64,000 nt of DNA from Oryzias latipes. Taxonomy: Eukaryota > Chordata > Actinopteri > Beloniformes > Adrianichthyidae. A model generated the notes under the pieces. It was not told the origin of the DNA. It was given only the letters and a program-made list of their open reading frames with translations, and made no database searches. The stretch's first letter is position 1; each line of letters opens with the position of its first letter. Where the stretch lies: assembly GCF_002234675.1 (NCBI RefSeq), contig NC_019872.2, forward strand, positions 6,550,949-6,614,948, in the 5' to 3' direction. Shown here piece after piece: positions 34,401-46,319 of the stretch. A program made the translations under genes and the position numbers.

Positions 34401-37400
34401 TACATTATCGGAACTGATTAGCACTAAAACGTCCTCCGCTGCCCTTCCCTTTAGCACCTGAGGACGTTTTTTGTGCTAATCTTATTCCATTCTAAAGTAC
34501 AACCAATGTAAAATGAAAGAAAAACATTAGGCACATGTAAGCATGAGAAAAACCCACAGAGAAATGACTGAAACATCCATGGTGTGACTGGAAAATCAGT
34601 CTCAGCAGACCGTCTTCTTTCAACCGTCTTCTGGCTGCTTTCCACATCTGACTGGGCTTTGTATCTGCAGACTCTGTCTGCCTCACTGATCCTCCACCTG
34701 ACAAGCAGCAGCAGCAACATCACAGACAGCGACTCGCTCATGTCTAAAGACACACCAGGGGGAGGCTGCAAGGATTTACCACAACATGAGGTCCTTTTTT
34801 CCAAGCAAAACTTTGGCGGGAAGCACCTCCATCACCATTTAATCTGACCTGAAACCAAATATCCATAGCTTGGACCAGCAACTAACAAGAGTCACACTAG
34901 TTCTTGGTAATTCACCATAAAATATGAATAAAAGCAGCCTACTTTACCAGCTGGAATATGTTTAGATAAAGGGTCTTAAATCTTTTCAGAATAAACCGGG
35001 AAACAAATTTGGGACTTTGCTCTATCTGACTCCGCTTTTCCAAAGTTAAACAATGACTGAATTAATTGCTTTGGGGGTTTTCTCAGTTATTTTGAGTGTT
35101 GGCTGTAAAAGAATTGTCTATGGGTAGCTGAGAACATTCCAAAATATAAAACGGAGGAGTTCAAGATCCAATTTAACATTTAGAACAAAGAAATCTTTGT
35201 GAAGGGCCCTTAAAAATCGAGAACTAAATAGGACAAACTACACCATATCTTGTGTTTTCCACTCAGTATAAAAACATCCAGCAGCTATGGTAAATATTGA
35301 CACGCTACAGTCGACAAAAATCATCAAACCTGACAAATATCTCATGGCACTTCCTGACTTTCACTAAGATGCCCTTAAATGGATAAAAGGGAACAAACAA
35401 ACAAGAGTTTATGTTTCTGTTTGCACCACTGAGACTGCATTCACCACCGCAAGATGTGATAAGTGGGTAAATCAGATCATTTCAAGAATCTGATAAAATA
35501 AAAAAAACTTCACAGTTCAGACCATAATCTGAATCTTTTTGACTTTGTTTATATGTGGAAACTTTTTTCTTGTAAGCATTTGGTCCCATCTTGCTGTTAT
35601 TTGTGATGTGTACTTGTGTTGATGTGAACTTCAGGGTTTTCTTTCAGAGCTAACTGGTTTACCAAATAGGATTTACACTTCAGTCGTTCTTTATATACGG
35701 TAAATATATATAATATACTCAAGCAGAAAAGGCTTTCATAGAGTTGGGCCTGGTTTTGTTTTCTGTCTTTTTTCTAGGTATTTTAATCAGATTCTATAGA
35801 TCTCTTAAATGGTCTTTGTTTTTTAATCTAATTTACAATTTGCTTTGTTAATTTAAAATGAAAACATTAAGCTTTACTTGTGTCAGACCATGTAAAAAGT
35901 GCATAAAGTACTAAAACTTAAAAGACGCGAGTCTGTCCAGCTTCTGTCCAGCTTCAGCGCCACTGTTAGCACTACATCTCCCATGATGCATCGGGTTAAA
36001 GTGATGGCGTCTCTTACTGCTCCGCTGTTAAGATATGAAGCACAACAAATGCAAACGTGGAACGAACAAATTCAACTACAGACTTTAAGCAAAAACCGTC
36101 TTAAAAATGTGCGTAGCTACGCATGAATGCCAGAGTTTGTAACACAGAAGCCCAAAACCTAAATTTACAAAGACTTTTCACTGGAAGTGGCCGCTTGAAG
36201 GCCTGTTGCAGAGGTTTTAATATGGATCTTATCTGGATATCAGGTTATGCAGTTGGGACAACTCAAGAAAGATGTTTGGTGTTCATGTAAACAAGCTCAA
36301 AAACAATGTTTCTGGCTCAGGTTCACGCAGACAAAAGGCAATTCACACATGACTGATAAATATGACCTGAGAGCCAAAGTGCTCAAACTAACCATATTAC
36401 CTGATTCTCAAATGACATTATTGTGTCTTGAGAGGCTTATGTATGGTGCTGTTGATACAGAAAAGTTATCTCATTCTCTTGGAAGTCAGGAATGTGTACG
36501 TGCTAGTTTAAGATCCTTGGTTCCTGGCTGTTCGTGGAGAGCCAACTAGCTGGTGCTTCCTGTTTGATGACAGTTGGAAAAGTTGACGAAAGAATGGTTG
36601 TGTCCGAATTCCTACCCTAACCCCTAACTACAAAAAACAATAGTGTGGCACTATGTAGCGCCATGAATTTTAAAACCAATTCAGACACCATGCTCACTAC
36701 TTTTTTTATTTTATTTTGTAACGGCAGATTTGACGTCATTGATTTCACAAAGTTAAAATTGAATTAAAATGAGCGTTTTGCGATGATTATTTATGAGTCC
36801 ACTGTCGTCTGAAGATAAAAACGTTGATGGTTCATCAAAAAGATAAATTTCAATACATTTTTTTGGTAAAAAAATGTTCCGACGCAATGCATTGTGGTCT
36901 ATATTCGCCGATCCAGTGAGCATCGATGCACAATGGTTTATCGCACAGACTTCCGGGAAAGTCCCAGGGCACTCATTTTTTGGAATTGTAGATTCAGACA
37001 GCTCTACAAACTGGTGAACGCACTATATAGTGCACTATGTAGGGCTTAGGGTGGGAATTCGGTCACACTCCATGACTTGATTTTCTTTAAACCTGTCTCT
37101 ACATTACCCACAATGCACCACACTGACTGGTGTATCCAAAACTCCATATGAAGGATCGAGTTTAACATGATTTGTTTATTTTTGAACAAATGCTTTATAA
37201 CACTTTGTTTATTAGTTCTTTTGCAGTTGCTTGTCCTAATGTGGTTTAATGATAGTTTGGACATGAGAAGAGTCCATGAAATTAGTTTATTTAAGGTAAG
37301 CATCTCATTAAATACACTAATCCTCCCAATAGTCCCATTCCTATGCTAAAACAGAAAAAAAGGGTTAAAAGTCTTTTGGTTGTAAAGCTTATAGATAAAA

Positions 37401-40400
37401 ACATCAGAAAAGACCAAATTAAGATAAACTTGATTTAATGAAAGACTGCTTCAGACATGGAAAAATGTGGATTCTATTAGAGTCCACTTTGGCTCCAAGG
37501 AGAATAAATTAAATATAGCTGAAGGACTCTGAAAATTCAACTACTGGTAATTGTTGCAAGTTTTTTTTTTTTTTTTTTGGTTGCAGCAAATTCCACTTTA
37601 ATTGAATTTTGCTCCATCTGATTACTCCTACAGAGATGGCAACGAGCGATTGGACCGCTCCCTGGCATGCAAACACAATCACTCGCAAACAGTCATTGGG
37701 TTTAGGAACAGATCAGAGCATTTCTCACTGTCATTTCATTGTAGGTGTTGTAAGGATCCTGCTATAACATCTAAGACCAGTTTTTCCTCTTCTTTCCAAC
37801 GCAAAATGTGCTAGGAGTAAGTTATATGAAGCATACAATTCATGTTTAAAGATTTTAACATAAAAAAGCCTGACAAGGTCCCCCCCCCTCCCCAATGTTT
37901 GTGTCTAAAGCCCACATATATATCAGATAGGATGTAATTCAGTCTAAAATAGGACACATAGTTGCACAGCCAGCTTTAAAATTATTGATTCATTGGGGGC
38001 AACAAGCATGCCACTCATGAGGTCACGGAAATGTCTATCGCCTCCAATCCATTCAGCCCAAGAGTCACGTCAAGCACAAGACCACGTGTAATGCTTAGCG
38101 TGGTTTTTATTTATTTATTTGAACACAAAACAATAAATGAAATTGTCCGTTGGTTAAATCACAGCCCTGTGTGCAATGCAGTTGTTTTTTTTAAACTGAC
38201 AAGTTTTTACACAGATGTTGAAGCTTGGCTGTCATTATCTATTCCCATTACTGGCAATGACAAGCCTGCCTCAAGGCAGTGCTGGATTATATATGCGGCG
38301 AACAACACGGACGACACACAGAAGTCAGTAAATATGATCTACAACCAACGCTGACTCCTCACTTCTCGTCTCTTGGCCTTAAGTCCTTCATGAAACTAAT
38401 TTCCTTTTCTGCATGCAGGACTCAAGGGACAGCCAGCGCTCTTCAGGGCTAGTAAGCACTGTACTGTGTACTAAATATGTTGTAGGGCATTTCATTATGT
38501 AACCATTAAAGCGAACGCCGCCTTTTTATCCTACACAAGCTGATGCGATCGCTGAATGAACACAACGGGAGCTATCGAGCAGTTGGCTGCATTGATTGCC
38601 TCGCATGGATCCAGCCCAGAACCAAACCTCTGTAGAATCGACGGGGGCCAACAGTCCAGCCAACCATGCATCTCTGTCAATAGTTCCACATAATTAGCAA
38701 CAATCCTGTTACACACACATCCAAGCAACAATGACAGTTTGTTCAATGTGGTTTCACTTATTTCGGAGAGCTGGACGGGAAGTCAAGCCGATGTGCCGCA
38801 GCCAAACAGCAGCCTGTTCCCCAGCATTCTCAGCATTTTTGCACCAATCAATCCTTCCATCTTGTACTTAAAAAGAATCACTTAAAAAAAAAAAAAGAGG
38901 AAGTCCACACACTGCAAAAACTTCTTCTGTAAATTCCCCCTTTGTGGAATGCATTCTGAAATCATAAATGCCAAGTGAGCATTAACAGCTGCATCCTCTT
39001 TTTTTACGTTGCTCTTTCTTAAAGACATGTTGCACCACTAAGTAAGTAGGAGCGGCCTGGGAGTGTGAACTTAATCTCCTTAGCCCTGCATCTCAGTGCT
39101 GCTTACTGTTCAATTCAACAGACTTTTCAAGACAGACAAAATAACGTAATCACCTTCTTCAAATCCCCTTCTGTGCATTCACCATTGCAACATGATGTCT
39201 GCTCCACAGAGTTTGCTTTCAGCGGCAGCGGCCCACCCTAACTGCTCCTGATTGAGTCACACCTGACTTGCAAGACTATTGGAAAACATGAGCTGCCTTC
39301 CACCTGAACATCCGAGAATACTCCACCTACTGTCTTTGTGGTCCATTGTGAGATGCAGTTTTGGGCACAATAAATCACAAAATTATCGCTAGCGCGATAT
39401 CAAGCTGTGCAAAAGACGGCAAAAATGGCAATAAATGATTACCTTAAATGTGCTAAAACAATCTTATGGCAGCTTGAAGTATTTAATCAAATAAATCCAT
39501 TTCTGCATTTTGGAGCTGTAGGGTCATTTAGAGTGTAATTTCAGGTATGTTGACTCTTATTTAAATTAAACTGTTGCAGTGAAAAGGAAATGATGTTTTT
39601 GGTTCCAAGTTATATCATCATTGAAATATTGATCACTAATTTCGCATATTGCCAATTTTCCTCGTAACGCACAGCCCTACTGTACAGCATCGTTCTGATA
39701 TAAGTGTCAGTTACACAAAATAAAAGCTAAAAGTGTTTATGCAAAAGCATATTATCTGAACAGATTGTCTAAATGTATTAGTATATAATAAAGTCCTAAT
39801 AGAGAATTAGCCTTCAATCATTTGCTGGATTGATCAATAACGAGTAACATGTAATCTAGATTACATACTCAACATTTAAGAATATCAATACAATCAAATA
39901 AGAAAGACTTTGAAATGTGTGTGCTTTATTGTTCTAATATTTTAGCACTTATTTTTGAAATGGTTTTGACAAAAATCTAGTTCCCTACAAAAATGACATT
40001 TTCTTTAGTTACTGTGAGGAAGTATAGTGGTTTTATAGTGAATGTACAAGATTAAAGCTTTTATTTTGGTTCTGACAGTCCAATTATGAAATGATTTATG
40101 CTACCATTGATTGTGTGTAGTGTCTAAGTCTAATAACGTAAAATGATCACACTGTGTGACATGCGATACACACCCAAATGTCAATGGAAACACACACAAG
40201 AATTACCAACATTTCTAATCAAAATATAAAAACTCAAGCGACGACATTCATTGTCATTTTTCACGGAGATGTACGAGTCCTAAGTGTGAGGAATCAAGTC
40301 CCATTTAAAGAATTCCCTTCCACCATTTCGCCAGCTCCAGCATAAACAGGCTTCAGAAGCGAGGAAGCTTAGCCACAAACCCACACGCGCCAGCTAACGC

Positions 40401-40540
40401 ACGCTCACACACTTTTCCTAATTCCCACCACCCTTTCCTTCCCGGTGCACTTCAGTTACTGTAGAAACGTACGACAGGAGCTAGCAAACCGCGCCAAAGC
40501 CGTATCTTACCGAAAAGACGTCTACGTCCGTGGCAGCCAT
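16433..40540 (-). CDS. septin8: Septin 8, short isoform, nine coding exons, 420 aa
   Basis: Coding exons, 5' to 3' on the minus strand, are 40540-40511, 31906-31792, 31685-31490, 27623-27437, 22487-22326, 21672-21576, 17653-17485, 17392-17260 and 16606-16433. All use GT-AG junctions and the frame is continuous. The protein starts [10 protein letters not shown] (human SEPT8 MAATDLERFS, from memory). It has the septin GTPase motifs: P-loop GETGIGKS (49-56), G3 DTVGFGD (101-107) and G4 AKAD (184-187). The septin-unique element [11 protein letters not shown] (252-262) follows, then a charged coiled coil (about 325-405) rich in [20 protein letters not shown]. It ends KKDKDKKK. Septins of this SEPT6 group polymerise into cortical filaments with other septins. 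The length is close to human SEPT8 (about 429 aa). [20 protein letters not shown] favours SEPT8 over SEPT11. Whether it is the a or b teleost copy cannot be told. Confidence 0.95.
17654..20750. other. septin8 intron 6, unique-looking part
   Basis: Intron 6 spans 17654-21575. This portion is AT-rich with scattered short open frames that lack family matches. No repeat with clear ends was recognised. Confidence 0.45.
20755..21165 (-). repeat. Dispersed repeat family, copy E (internally deleted)
   Basis: The minus strand shows the shared blocks GTAGTTTCTACAGAGCAGCAG, TTCATTAGAAATTTGCCTCTGA, a GTGGGCGGG motif and the 3' block GTCCTCCATCATCAGAAAAA...ATGTTCAAAACACG. The IQPYSFEPD segment is missing. 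It lies in septin8 intron 6. Confidence 0.65.
22542..23357. mobile_element. 816-bp foldback element with about 230-bp inverted termini
   Basis: It begins TTATACCATGGTCCGG and ends CCGGACCATGGTATAA. The left arm (22542-22777) and right arm (23127-23357) are inverted copies across landmarks such as TTCTGATTG, AAGAAGTTCCGGTC, CACTGCGCCGGCTTCT, CTTCATCATCTGG and TGAATTGATGCTTTATT. The interior holds a second hairpin (22840-22948) and a (TA)n tract. No transposase frame is seen, so it is non-autonomous. It lies in septin8 intron 4. Confidence 0.85.
22840..22948. repeat. Internal 45-bp-arm hairpin of the foldback element
   Basis: The arms at 22840-22884 and 22904-22948 differ at only two of 45 positions; each runs from GGGTTAATGGCC to TTTTTAACGCAC in opposite orientation. 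The loop is 19 bases. A related, more diverged inner segment recurs outside the element at about 23385-23690 (CCATTAACCC, GATGGCCTTCAAAGTGTGC, CTTCCATGGCGTGCGTT). Confidence 0.85.
24908..25430. mobile_element. MITE-like repeat with GTTTACATG ends and an 11-bp minisatellite
   Basis: The ends GCTGCGTTTACATGGACA and (inverted) TGGTTACATGAGC bracket repeated motifs ATGTAAAC and GATCGG/CCGATC. This is the layout of the common fish 'GTTTACATG' MITE. Inside, CCGCCCTCGCC is tandemly repeated three times (25201-25233) in a GC-rich island. It lies in septin8 intron 4. Confidence 0.6.
27004..27039. repeat. Perfect 16-bp-arm palindrome in septin8 intron 4
   Basis: TGTCATATGCATCAAA (27004-27019) and its exact reverse complement (27024-27039) flank a 4-base loop. 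No wider element was recognised around it. Confidence 0.85.
27911..30345 (-). mobile_element. Non-LTR retrotransposon (LINE), 5'-truncated, in septin8 intron 3
   Basis: The minus strand holds reverse-transcriptase blocks in order: [60 protein letters not shown] and [11 protein letters not shown] with the catalytic ADD box. An [11 protein letters not shown] thumb-type block follows. The 3' UTR ends in GAAATAAATAAATCAATAAAAAA near 27911. It lies in the same transcriptional orientation as septin8. Confidence 0.88.
28776..30315 (-). pseudogene. LINE reverse transcriptase, frameshifted
   Basis: The reading frame is split into at least four segments (30315-30091, 30094-29810, 29730-29281, 29273-28776) by frameshifts and stops. 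An in-frame 12-bp duplication (repeat of LWME) lies near 29281-29305, next to a frame break. No endonuclease domain is seen upstream. The catalytic FADD box is present but the protein cannot be made intact. Confidence 0.85.
34416..34481. repeat. 66-nt hairpin in septin8 intron 1
   Basis: GATTAGCAC-T-AAAACGTCCTC (34416-34436) pairs with GAGGACGTTTTTTGTGCTAATC (34460-34481): 9 bp plus 11 bp with a small internal asymmetry, around a 23-base loop. Arm and loop sizes are in the range of microRNA precursors, but no known seed was recognised. It may equally be a MITE relic. Confidence 0.75.
36599..37068. mobile_element. MITE with GTGTCCGAATTCC-type inverted ends
   Basis: The left end GTGTCCGAATTCCTACCCTA is mirrored by the right end TAGGGTGGGAATTCGGTCACAC in inverted orientation. 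Subterminal CACTATGTAG motifs occur near both ends. The roughly 470-bp interior has no open frame. It lies in septin8 intron 1. Confidence 0.8.
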
Positions 40541-41746
40541 GGTGCGGAATGTGTGTGAGGTGTGTTTAGGCAGCAGACTGGGCAGGGGCGTTAGGGAGCA
40601 GCCCTCGTCTCTCCGTACTAGCCTGCTAAACTAACTGAGGCGCGCTGCTGCTGACAGAGATGGAAGAGAGGGACAAGCGACGGAGCAGGGAGCGCGCAGC
40701 CTTTAACGGCAAGATGATTCCCTTACTGCCCTCATAGTCCTCGCCCGAATCCATTATATCCAACGTTTATTAGGTTTAACTCCACATGTAGTTCATCGAA
40801 AGCACAAAATATTAGTCAATTTTTATTTTTCAATTAAAATATAATGTATTCTCAAGCAGAATAATGTATCTTTTCGCCTGTTTGTATCGACTGGTAACAA
40901 CCGGTGGGAAACGTAAGTGTGCGCATGCGTACCAATTGCGGCCGTTCGCTCATTTCACAACGGGTTTTCTTCGTTTAATTATGATTATAATAATCACCCT
41001 TAGTAATTAACTGACCAAAATAATTTATTTTAAAGTTTCAAACAGCCCCTAAGCTTCTCATACAAGATTACAAAGAAAATTACATGTTTGAGAGTAACGC
41101 TCGAACTATCTTGAGCTCATTTTTACTCTTTGCTACCTGCGGATTCGTTCCAATATGGCCACTGTTTTTTTTCCCAATCAGGTGGACAAAAAAAAAAAAA
41201 AAAAAGGTGGACAATCTGTCACGTGACATTTTCCCCTTTGTGAAAGTAAAACTACTCGTTATTTTGTTTTAATTTGTATATTTAGTTGGTTTCGATTTAG
41301 ATAATTTCGCATTTTTATTGAGTAAAATAATTTTATTGGGAGTTCTTTTCAAAGGTGGTCATTTTAGGGGCCAAACAATCAGTTTTTAATCAGTGCAAGC
41401 AGCAGTTTTGTATTATAAAAGTGAACAAAATAAGTATAAACTCGAATTTTTAGTAATAAATAACATAATACATATTATTTTGCTGATTTGATGTAAATTA
41501 ATTTAAAAACATTTTTTCTCCAGAGAGACATAATGTTTTTTAATGGGAGCATGTAAATAACATAAATAAATTCTTTCTTTTAATTATTTTTAGACAAATG
41601 TGTTAATGATTTTCAACCTGTCCACGTCTGCGCATTCCCCGGAAAGATACTCCCTCAGGTAATGAAGGAGTGTGTCGAGGTGAAGGCGTCTTCTATCACC
41701 TGAACAAAGGTAACTGCGCGTCAGAGGGCTGTTCAGCGGATTTATC
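40541..41746. promoter_or_regulatory. septin8 promoter/5' UTR side and septin8-sowaha spacer
   Basis: The first 180 bases upstream of the septin8 ATG are comparatively GC-rich with CpGs and no TATA box, consistent with a housekeeping-type septin8 promoter. The rest is AT-rich and holds a 17-base A-run near 41190. The two genes diverge head to head about 1.2 kb apart. No further gene is visible. Confidence 0.4.
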
Positions 41747-43156
41747 ATGGAACTGACGCAGAAAGCAGTCCTCTCTTTTCTCTTAGAGGAAGGGGGTAAA
41801 GTGATCAAATCCAGCCTGGTGGCCAAGTTCAAGGATTCTCTGACCTGCGTGGATCCCGCGGGGACAGAGCGGAACAGACAGCTTTTCAGGACTTTTGTGA
41901 ACAACGTTGCCTTCGTCAAAGAAATCGACGGTGCCCGGTTTGTTGTCTTGAAGGAAACGTACCAACATTTGCTCAGGGGGGTTAAAAATGAGGAAAGCCT
42001 TGAGGAGAACGCAGAGACCAAAGGAATTCCCCAGACAGGAGAGCAGGAGTGCACGGTTGCGCACGACGAGAAGCGTGAGGAAGACTCCGTGGGTGCTGGG
42101 GAGACGCGTCAGGCAGAGCCACCCGCTTCCAAGGCCGATGAAGGAGGAGAAGAGAGTGAAAGACATGAAAACCCCTCACCGTTACGCTCTCCAATAGAGC
42201 TGGCACTGCAGAGAAGCAAGTCTAAAGATATTAAAATGATCAAGAGGATGCTGAATTTTGACGCACCCAAGGACACGGAGAGGAAGATCAGGGCAGAACC
42301 GGGCCCAAATGAGCTGGCCACCATGAAGGGCAAACGTTACGGCTTACCTCTGAGAACACCACCCACCAGGGTGGAGGTCCATCAATTGAAGGTGGAACCA
42401 AATGAAGAAGATGTCGGGACAAAGAGGATGCTGTCTTCGGATGGGACCGGCTCCCCACAGCTGAGGAAGGCATCGAGGAGCACCAAGGCATCCGAGGAGC
42501 ACAGAGACACAAAGATTTCCATGGTTCCTCTGGAGAACACGGAGCACAAATGGATGGTGAAGTGCGCTGCCGGGCACTGGAGCCAGGCCTATGGCCTGCT
42601 GCTCAATGACTGCCAGCTGGCTGAGAAGAGGGACTTCATGTCGGGGTTCACTGCTCTGCACTGGGCTGCCAAGTTTGGGAACACAGAGATGCTTGTAAAA
42701 ATCATTGATGTGTCCAAGAAAGGAGGCGTTGACATCGATGTCAACGCAAAAACCCACGGGGGCTACACTCCTTTGCACATAGCTGCTCTGCATGATCAGG
42801 AGCACATCATGGTCATGCTGGTTGGGGAGCTTGGGGCCGATGTGAACATAAGGGACAACAGCGGGAGGAAGGCCCTCCACTATCTGCACAAAGGCATCTG
42901 TAGAAGTGTGAGGGAGATGCTGGGAGAGCCCAGATTTAAGCCACCTCAGGGTCGAGTCTGTCCAGAGAAAGAGGATCCAGACCTGTTTCCGGATCTCTCC
43001 AAGAGTCTGCACTCAATAGGTCGCCTCTTCCAACCCACTGCAGTGGCTCAGAAGAGGAAGCACAAGCAGAGGTCTGGATTCTACTCCCTGAGTGACAACA
43101 CTATCGAGGAGAAAGATGAAAACAGCTTCAGACAAAGATCTGACACTTTTGTGTGA
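41747..43156 (+). CDS. sowaha: SOWAHA-type ankyrin repeat protein, single exon, 469 aa
   Basis: One intact open frame begins at ATG 41747 (MELTQKAVLSFLLEEGGKV). Residues 1-75 form the sosondowah N-terminal domain (RNRQLFRTFVNNVAFVKEID, then GARFVVLK). A charged, low-complexity middle follows, about residues 80-265. The C-terminal part begins VPLENTEHKWMVKCAAGHW, followed by ankyrin repeats at about 296-385 (DFMSGFTALHWAAKFGNTEM; HGGYTPLHIAALHDQEHIMV). KRDFMSGFTALHWAAK is the SOWAHA version; SOWAHB has HKDFLTGYTALHWIAK (from memory). Human SOWAHA is also intronless in its coding region and about 549 aa. The molecular role is unknown; ankyrin repeats suggest protein binding. Possible poly(A) hexamers lie at 43506-43511 (ATTAAA) and 43645-43650 (AATAAA). 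Confidence 0.93.
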   Translation: MELTQKAVLSFLLEEGGKVIKSSLVAKFKDSLTCVDPAGTERNRQLFRTFVNNVAFVKEIDGARFVVLKETYQHLLRGVKNEESLEENAETKGIPQTGEQECTVAHDEKREEDSVGAGETRQAEPPASKADEGGEESERHENPSPLRSPIELALQRSKSKDIKMIKRMLNFDAPKDTERKIRAEPGPNELATMKGKRYGLPLRTPPTRVEVHQLKVEPNEEDVGTKRMLSSDGTGSPQLRKASRSTKASEEHRDTKISMVPLENTEHKWMVKCAAGHWSQAYGLLLNDCQLAEKRDFMSGFTALHWAAKFGNTEMLVKIIDVSKKGGVDIDVNAKTHGGYTPLHIAALHDQEHIMVMLVGELGADVNIRDNSGRKALHYLHKGICRSVREMLGEPRFKPPQGRVCPEKEDPDLFPDLSKSLHSIGRLFQPTAVAQKRKHKQRSGFYSLSDNTIEEKDENSFRQRSDTFV

Positions 43157-43689
43157 TCTCATAATTCCTTATCCTGTTTGCAAAAGCAGAATCAAATGAT
43201 GATCAAGCAGCACAACTCTTCTTTGGTAGCCACATCTCATTGGCATAAAAGAAATATTTATTCTTGAAGTGACTTGGTTGATGATTTCTGTCTGTTTATA
43301 GGTTGTTTTAGGGGAATGTTTGAAATGAAGATGGAGAGTTATGGGGCAACAACAGTAGAATGCAGGAGAACATTTCTGATGAATATCTCTGAAGATCAAG
43401 ATTCAACTTGTTTCTTTCACAGGTAGCAGACGAGCAAAGACACAAACCTGCACAGAATGACGTCATTTGTGGATCCAGCTGTTCCCAAAAGAAATCGTTT
43501 TGAAAATTAAAAGATTTGCTAAACGTCTGTGCTTTGAAGAAAAATCTTTCCTTGTTAACATTATAATTATTACATGCAGTTAATGAGTTAGCAATGAATA
43601 ATGAACAGCTGAACTAACAGGACACAATATCCGGATTTAAGTTAAATAAATCAAAGACGCCAATGAAATTTGTGTTTTGTTTTGTTTTT

Positions 43690-44275
43690 TAGCATGTTTT
43701 TGTGACATTTCTCACATGATGGAGGACATACATACAGAAAGTTAAACTTAAAATTACAAGTATTCCTTTATTCAGATCGTTGTAAATCAGGAGCAGATGA
43801 AAAAATGCAGTAGGAAAAGCCTGTCGCAGTGACATGGGTGCCACAGCCGGTGGGCCCCACCTCCCTGCTCCACCTTATTCTGATGCCTCCACTTGCAGAT
43901 CCATTAATGGCTTTGTTTTCCTCGTCTGAGCTGGCATCTGGCTCAAAAGAGTGCGGCTGGATTGCTCCAATTTTGCTCACCGCTGTTTTTGCACCGCTAA
44001 TGTTGAGGTCGGAGTTGTGAGGGGCTGTAAGCTAGCAGGGGGGCATGTAAACTGAAGGATGATGGGAAGTCAGGGCTGGCATGCTCCTTGCCAAAAGTCC
44101 CACCCACAACTCAGTTGGAATTTCTACAGAACTGCTTCTCGGTAGAAACTATGACCTAAAAACAACAACGGTTTTTGGATTTTGTCTAAAAATGGCATAT
44201 TCATAGTTAAAAGACCTCTGGGATTGCTTTGACAAAAGTTTGAAAGATGATTGTAGTGGGGCTTTAAACATTTCC
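43690..44275 (-). repeat. Dispersed repeat family, copy C (fossil peptide IQPHSFEPDASSDEE)
   Basis: The minus strand reads from GCCCCACTACAATCATCTTTC through the ATAGTTTCTAC block and TAGCTTACAGCCCCTCACAA to MSKIGAIQPHSFEPDASSDE, then ...GTCCTCCATCATGTGAGAAATG. It is clearly related to copies A, B and D. Confidence 0.7.
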
Positions 44276-46319
44276 CCCAAAAAGCTATATGTTTTATGTT
44301 ACCTGAGGTGCATTCAGGTGATTCATTTCTGAAATATCTCCTGGATCCATGCTCCAGCTTGTTGAGACAGCTGCAGTTCAGCCTGATAAGCAGCTGATGG
44401 GATTGAGTGTGTGTGGTTAATGGCATCACACACTCCTTTTGGCTAGGGCGCGACAGAGGAGAGGAGCATTTCAGGAAAAAAGACATGGAGGCATTTAGAG
44501 ACGGTTTGTCTGGTCCCTTTTGTTTCGTTGTTGACTTCTGATATTTCCCAAAGCAACCTCTGCTGCCAGGATGTCACTTCATAAACAATGTTCAGTTCTG
44601 TGGCTGCAGAGGGGAGAAAGGTCAGCGTAGAACCAGGAACAAGAGAGGCCATTAAAACTCCTCTTGTCAGGAGTAAAACAAATAACTCAGTGAACAGATG
44701 TCAGCTACATACACATATTTACAGACATCACAGGTGTAACTCTATCAATAGCAGAAACTACCAAAAAGATAACAGGAAAACAAAGAAAGCTGGGAATTCT
44801 GGGTAATATTCACACAGAAGAACGACCAACAGGGTCTAGAGGGGAACTGAAGGTGTGTTGACACTCCTGTAGGTGGAGAGTTCAGAGTTCAGAGTTCAGC
44901 CAGGAAACCCAGCTTAGTCCACTGATCTACACGGCTGGCAGGGAGCACTGCTGACCCACAGCAACCACTTCCACAGTAGAACCGCTGCAGTTTTTAAAGC
45001 CAGCTTATCAGATTTGATTAAGTGACTGAAAACAATTTGGTTTTCAATGCCTGAAAACTTGAAGTTAAAATAAATCCAAGGATCTTTTTTTATAAGGTTG
45101 TCATTTTCACTCCTAATGTACTAATTTCTCATTTTGTCCATATTTTACAAGTTTCCTTTATTTATATATATATGGGGTTGAATAACTCCATCTTTCTTTA
45201 AACAGCTCAAAAACAATCTGTTGAACTGAGGTAAAAGCTACATTTTATGGAAGTTTTAGAATCGGGAATATGAAGCAAGGTCATAGTCAATAGTTGGTCA
45301 GACTTCAAAAAGTCAGATATTATGTTTGTTTCTACCTATATCTGTGTTTCTTTCTATATATGGTTGGACGTATCAACTGAAAATAAACAGCAATAGTCAA
45401 TAAGTCCTCTGTTATCAACATTAGTTAATAATTAACATTTTATTTATTCAACAAATGACCCCAAAAATACCTGATTACACTCTCACTGGAAGAGTAAGTT
45501 GACCCCAAGTATTCAATTATTGATTATGAGCAAGTTGAGCCGCAGGTGCAAAGTAAATGTTCCCGCATCCTTTAGGTTTGTTTCAGAGCGATCCAGAGAG
45601 GAGAATATATCAGTAATATGGTTTATGTTGATAGTAACTGAGCTGACAAGTCTTTTCAGGTTATTCTTGACAACCTGAGTCGTTTTTCCTGCTCTGAGGG
45701 AAAATGATGCTCAAAGAAAAGGGGCTTGAAGAACTTTCTGGAGCCGATGTTCTTACTGTCATCATTCCAGGTTCAGACTTAGATCTGAGAAATAAAATAA
45801 AATCCAGAGAGCAGGGATGGCAAATCTAGTCTAAATTTATACCAATGAATCTTAAAAATGTAGCCTGGTAAGAATTTTCTTCAGTTCTTTAAAATTATGT
45901 GCCTTTGAAAAACTTCAACTCTATTCACAATAAAGATGCTTTTTATTTTACATTCACAAACGTTTGGATAAATGTGTTATTCATTTTTAATTATTCAGAT
46001 CTTTAAAAATGTTTTGACATTTTTTTGCTGACAGTGACCGGCACGTGTGTCGACTTGCCTATAGAGGGCAGGAGTGAGCTCCTACTCAAATATCAGGTCT
46101 GGAAAGTCTACATATCAGCAGAAATATCTGGTATAACAAAGAAACAATGAGATAAAAATCCAAACCAACCAGCTTTTGCAGACTGATTACCTCAGCAGCA
46201 GCTATTTTTACACTGTTCAATGCGTGTCACACCTCCTGGTGCTCTTTCACTCTTTAAGAGCACATATCTTATGGATTGAAAAAAAACAACAACAGTCAGA
46301 CAGTAAAAGCTTAATTTAT

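Larger units (their letters stand above)
31907..40510. other. septin8 intron 1 (8.6 kb)
   Basis: It runs from the exon 1 donor TTTTCG|gtaaga to the exon 2 acceptor tcctcag|AATGAA. It contains a miRNA-like hairpin (34416-34481), a TIR MITE (36599-37068) and otherwise AT-rich sequence. Diverged hAT-like ends may lie near 39335-39680. No nested gene was recognised. Confidence 0.6.

Noticed and set aside
34451..34847. Open frames of 87-117 codons on both strands in septin8 intron 1
   Set aside because: No recognisable domain, no splice support, and they overlap each other and the hairpin.
39335..39680. Possible hAT MITE
   Set aside because: The right end (inverted TAGGGCTGTGCGTTACGAGG) looks like a hAT terminus, but I could not find a convincing left end or target duplication.
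41590..43012. Long open frames antisense to sowaha (up to 222 codons)
   Set aside because: They are shadows of a GC-rich single-exon gene. Unlike the septin8 case, none resembles a known protein and none has matching splice sites.
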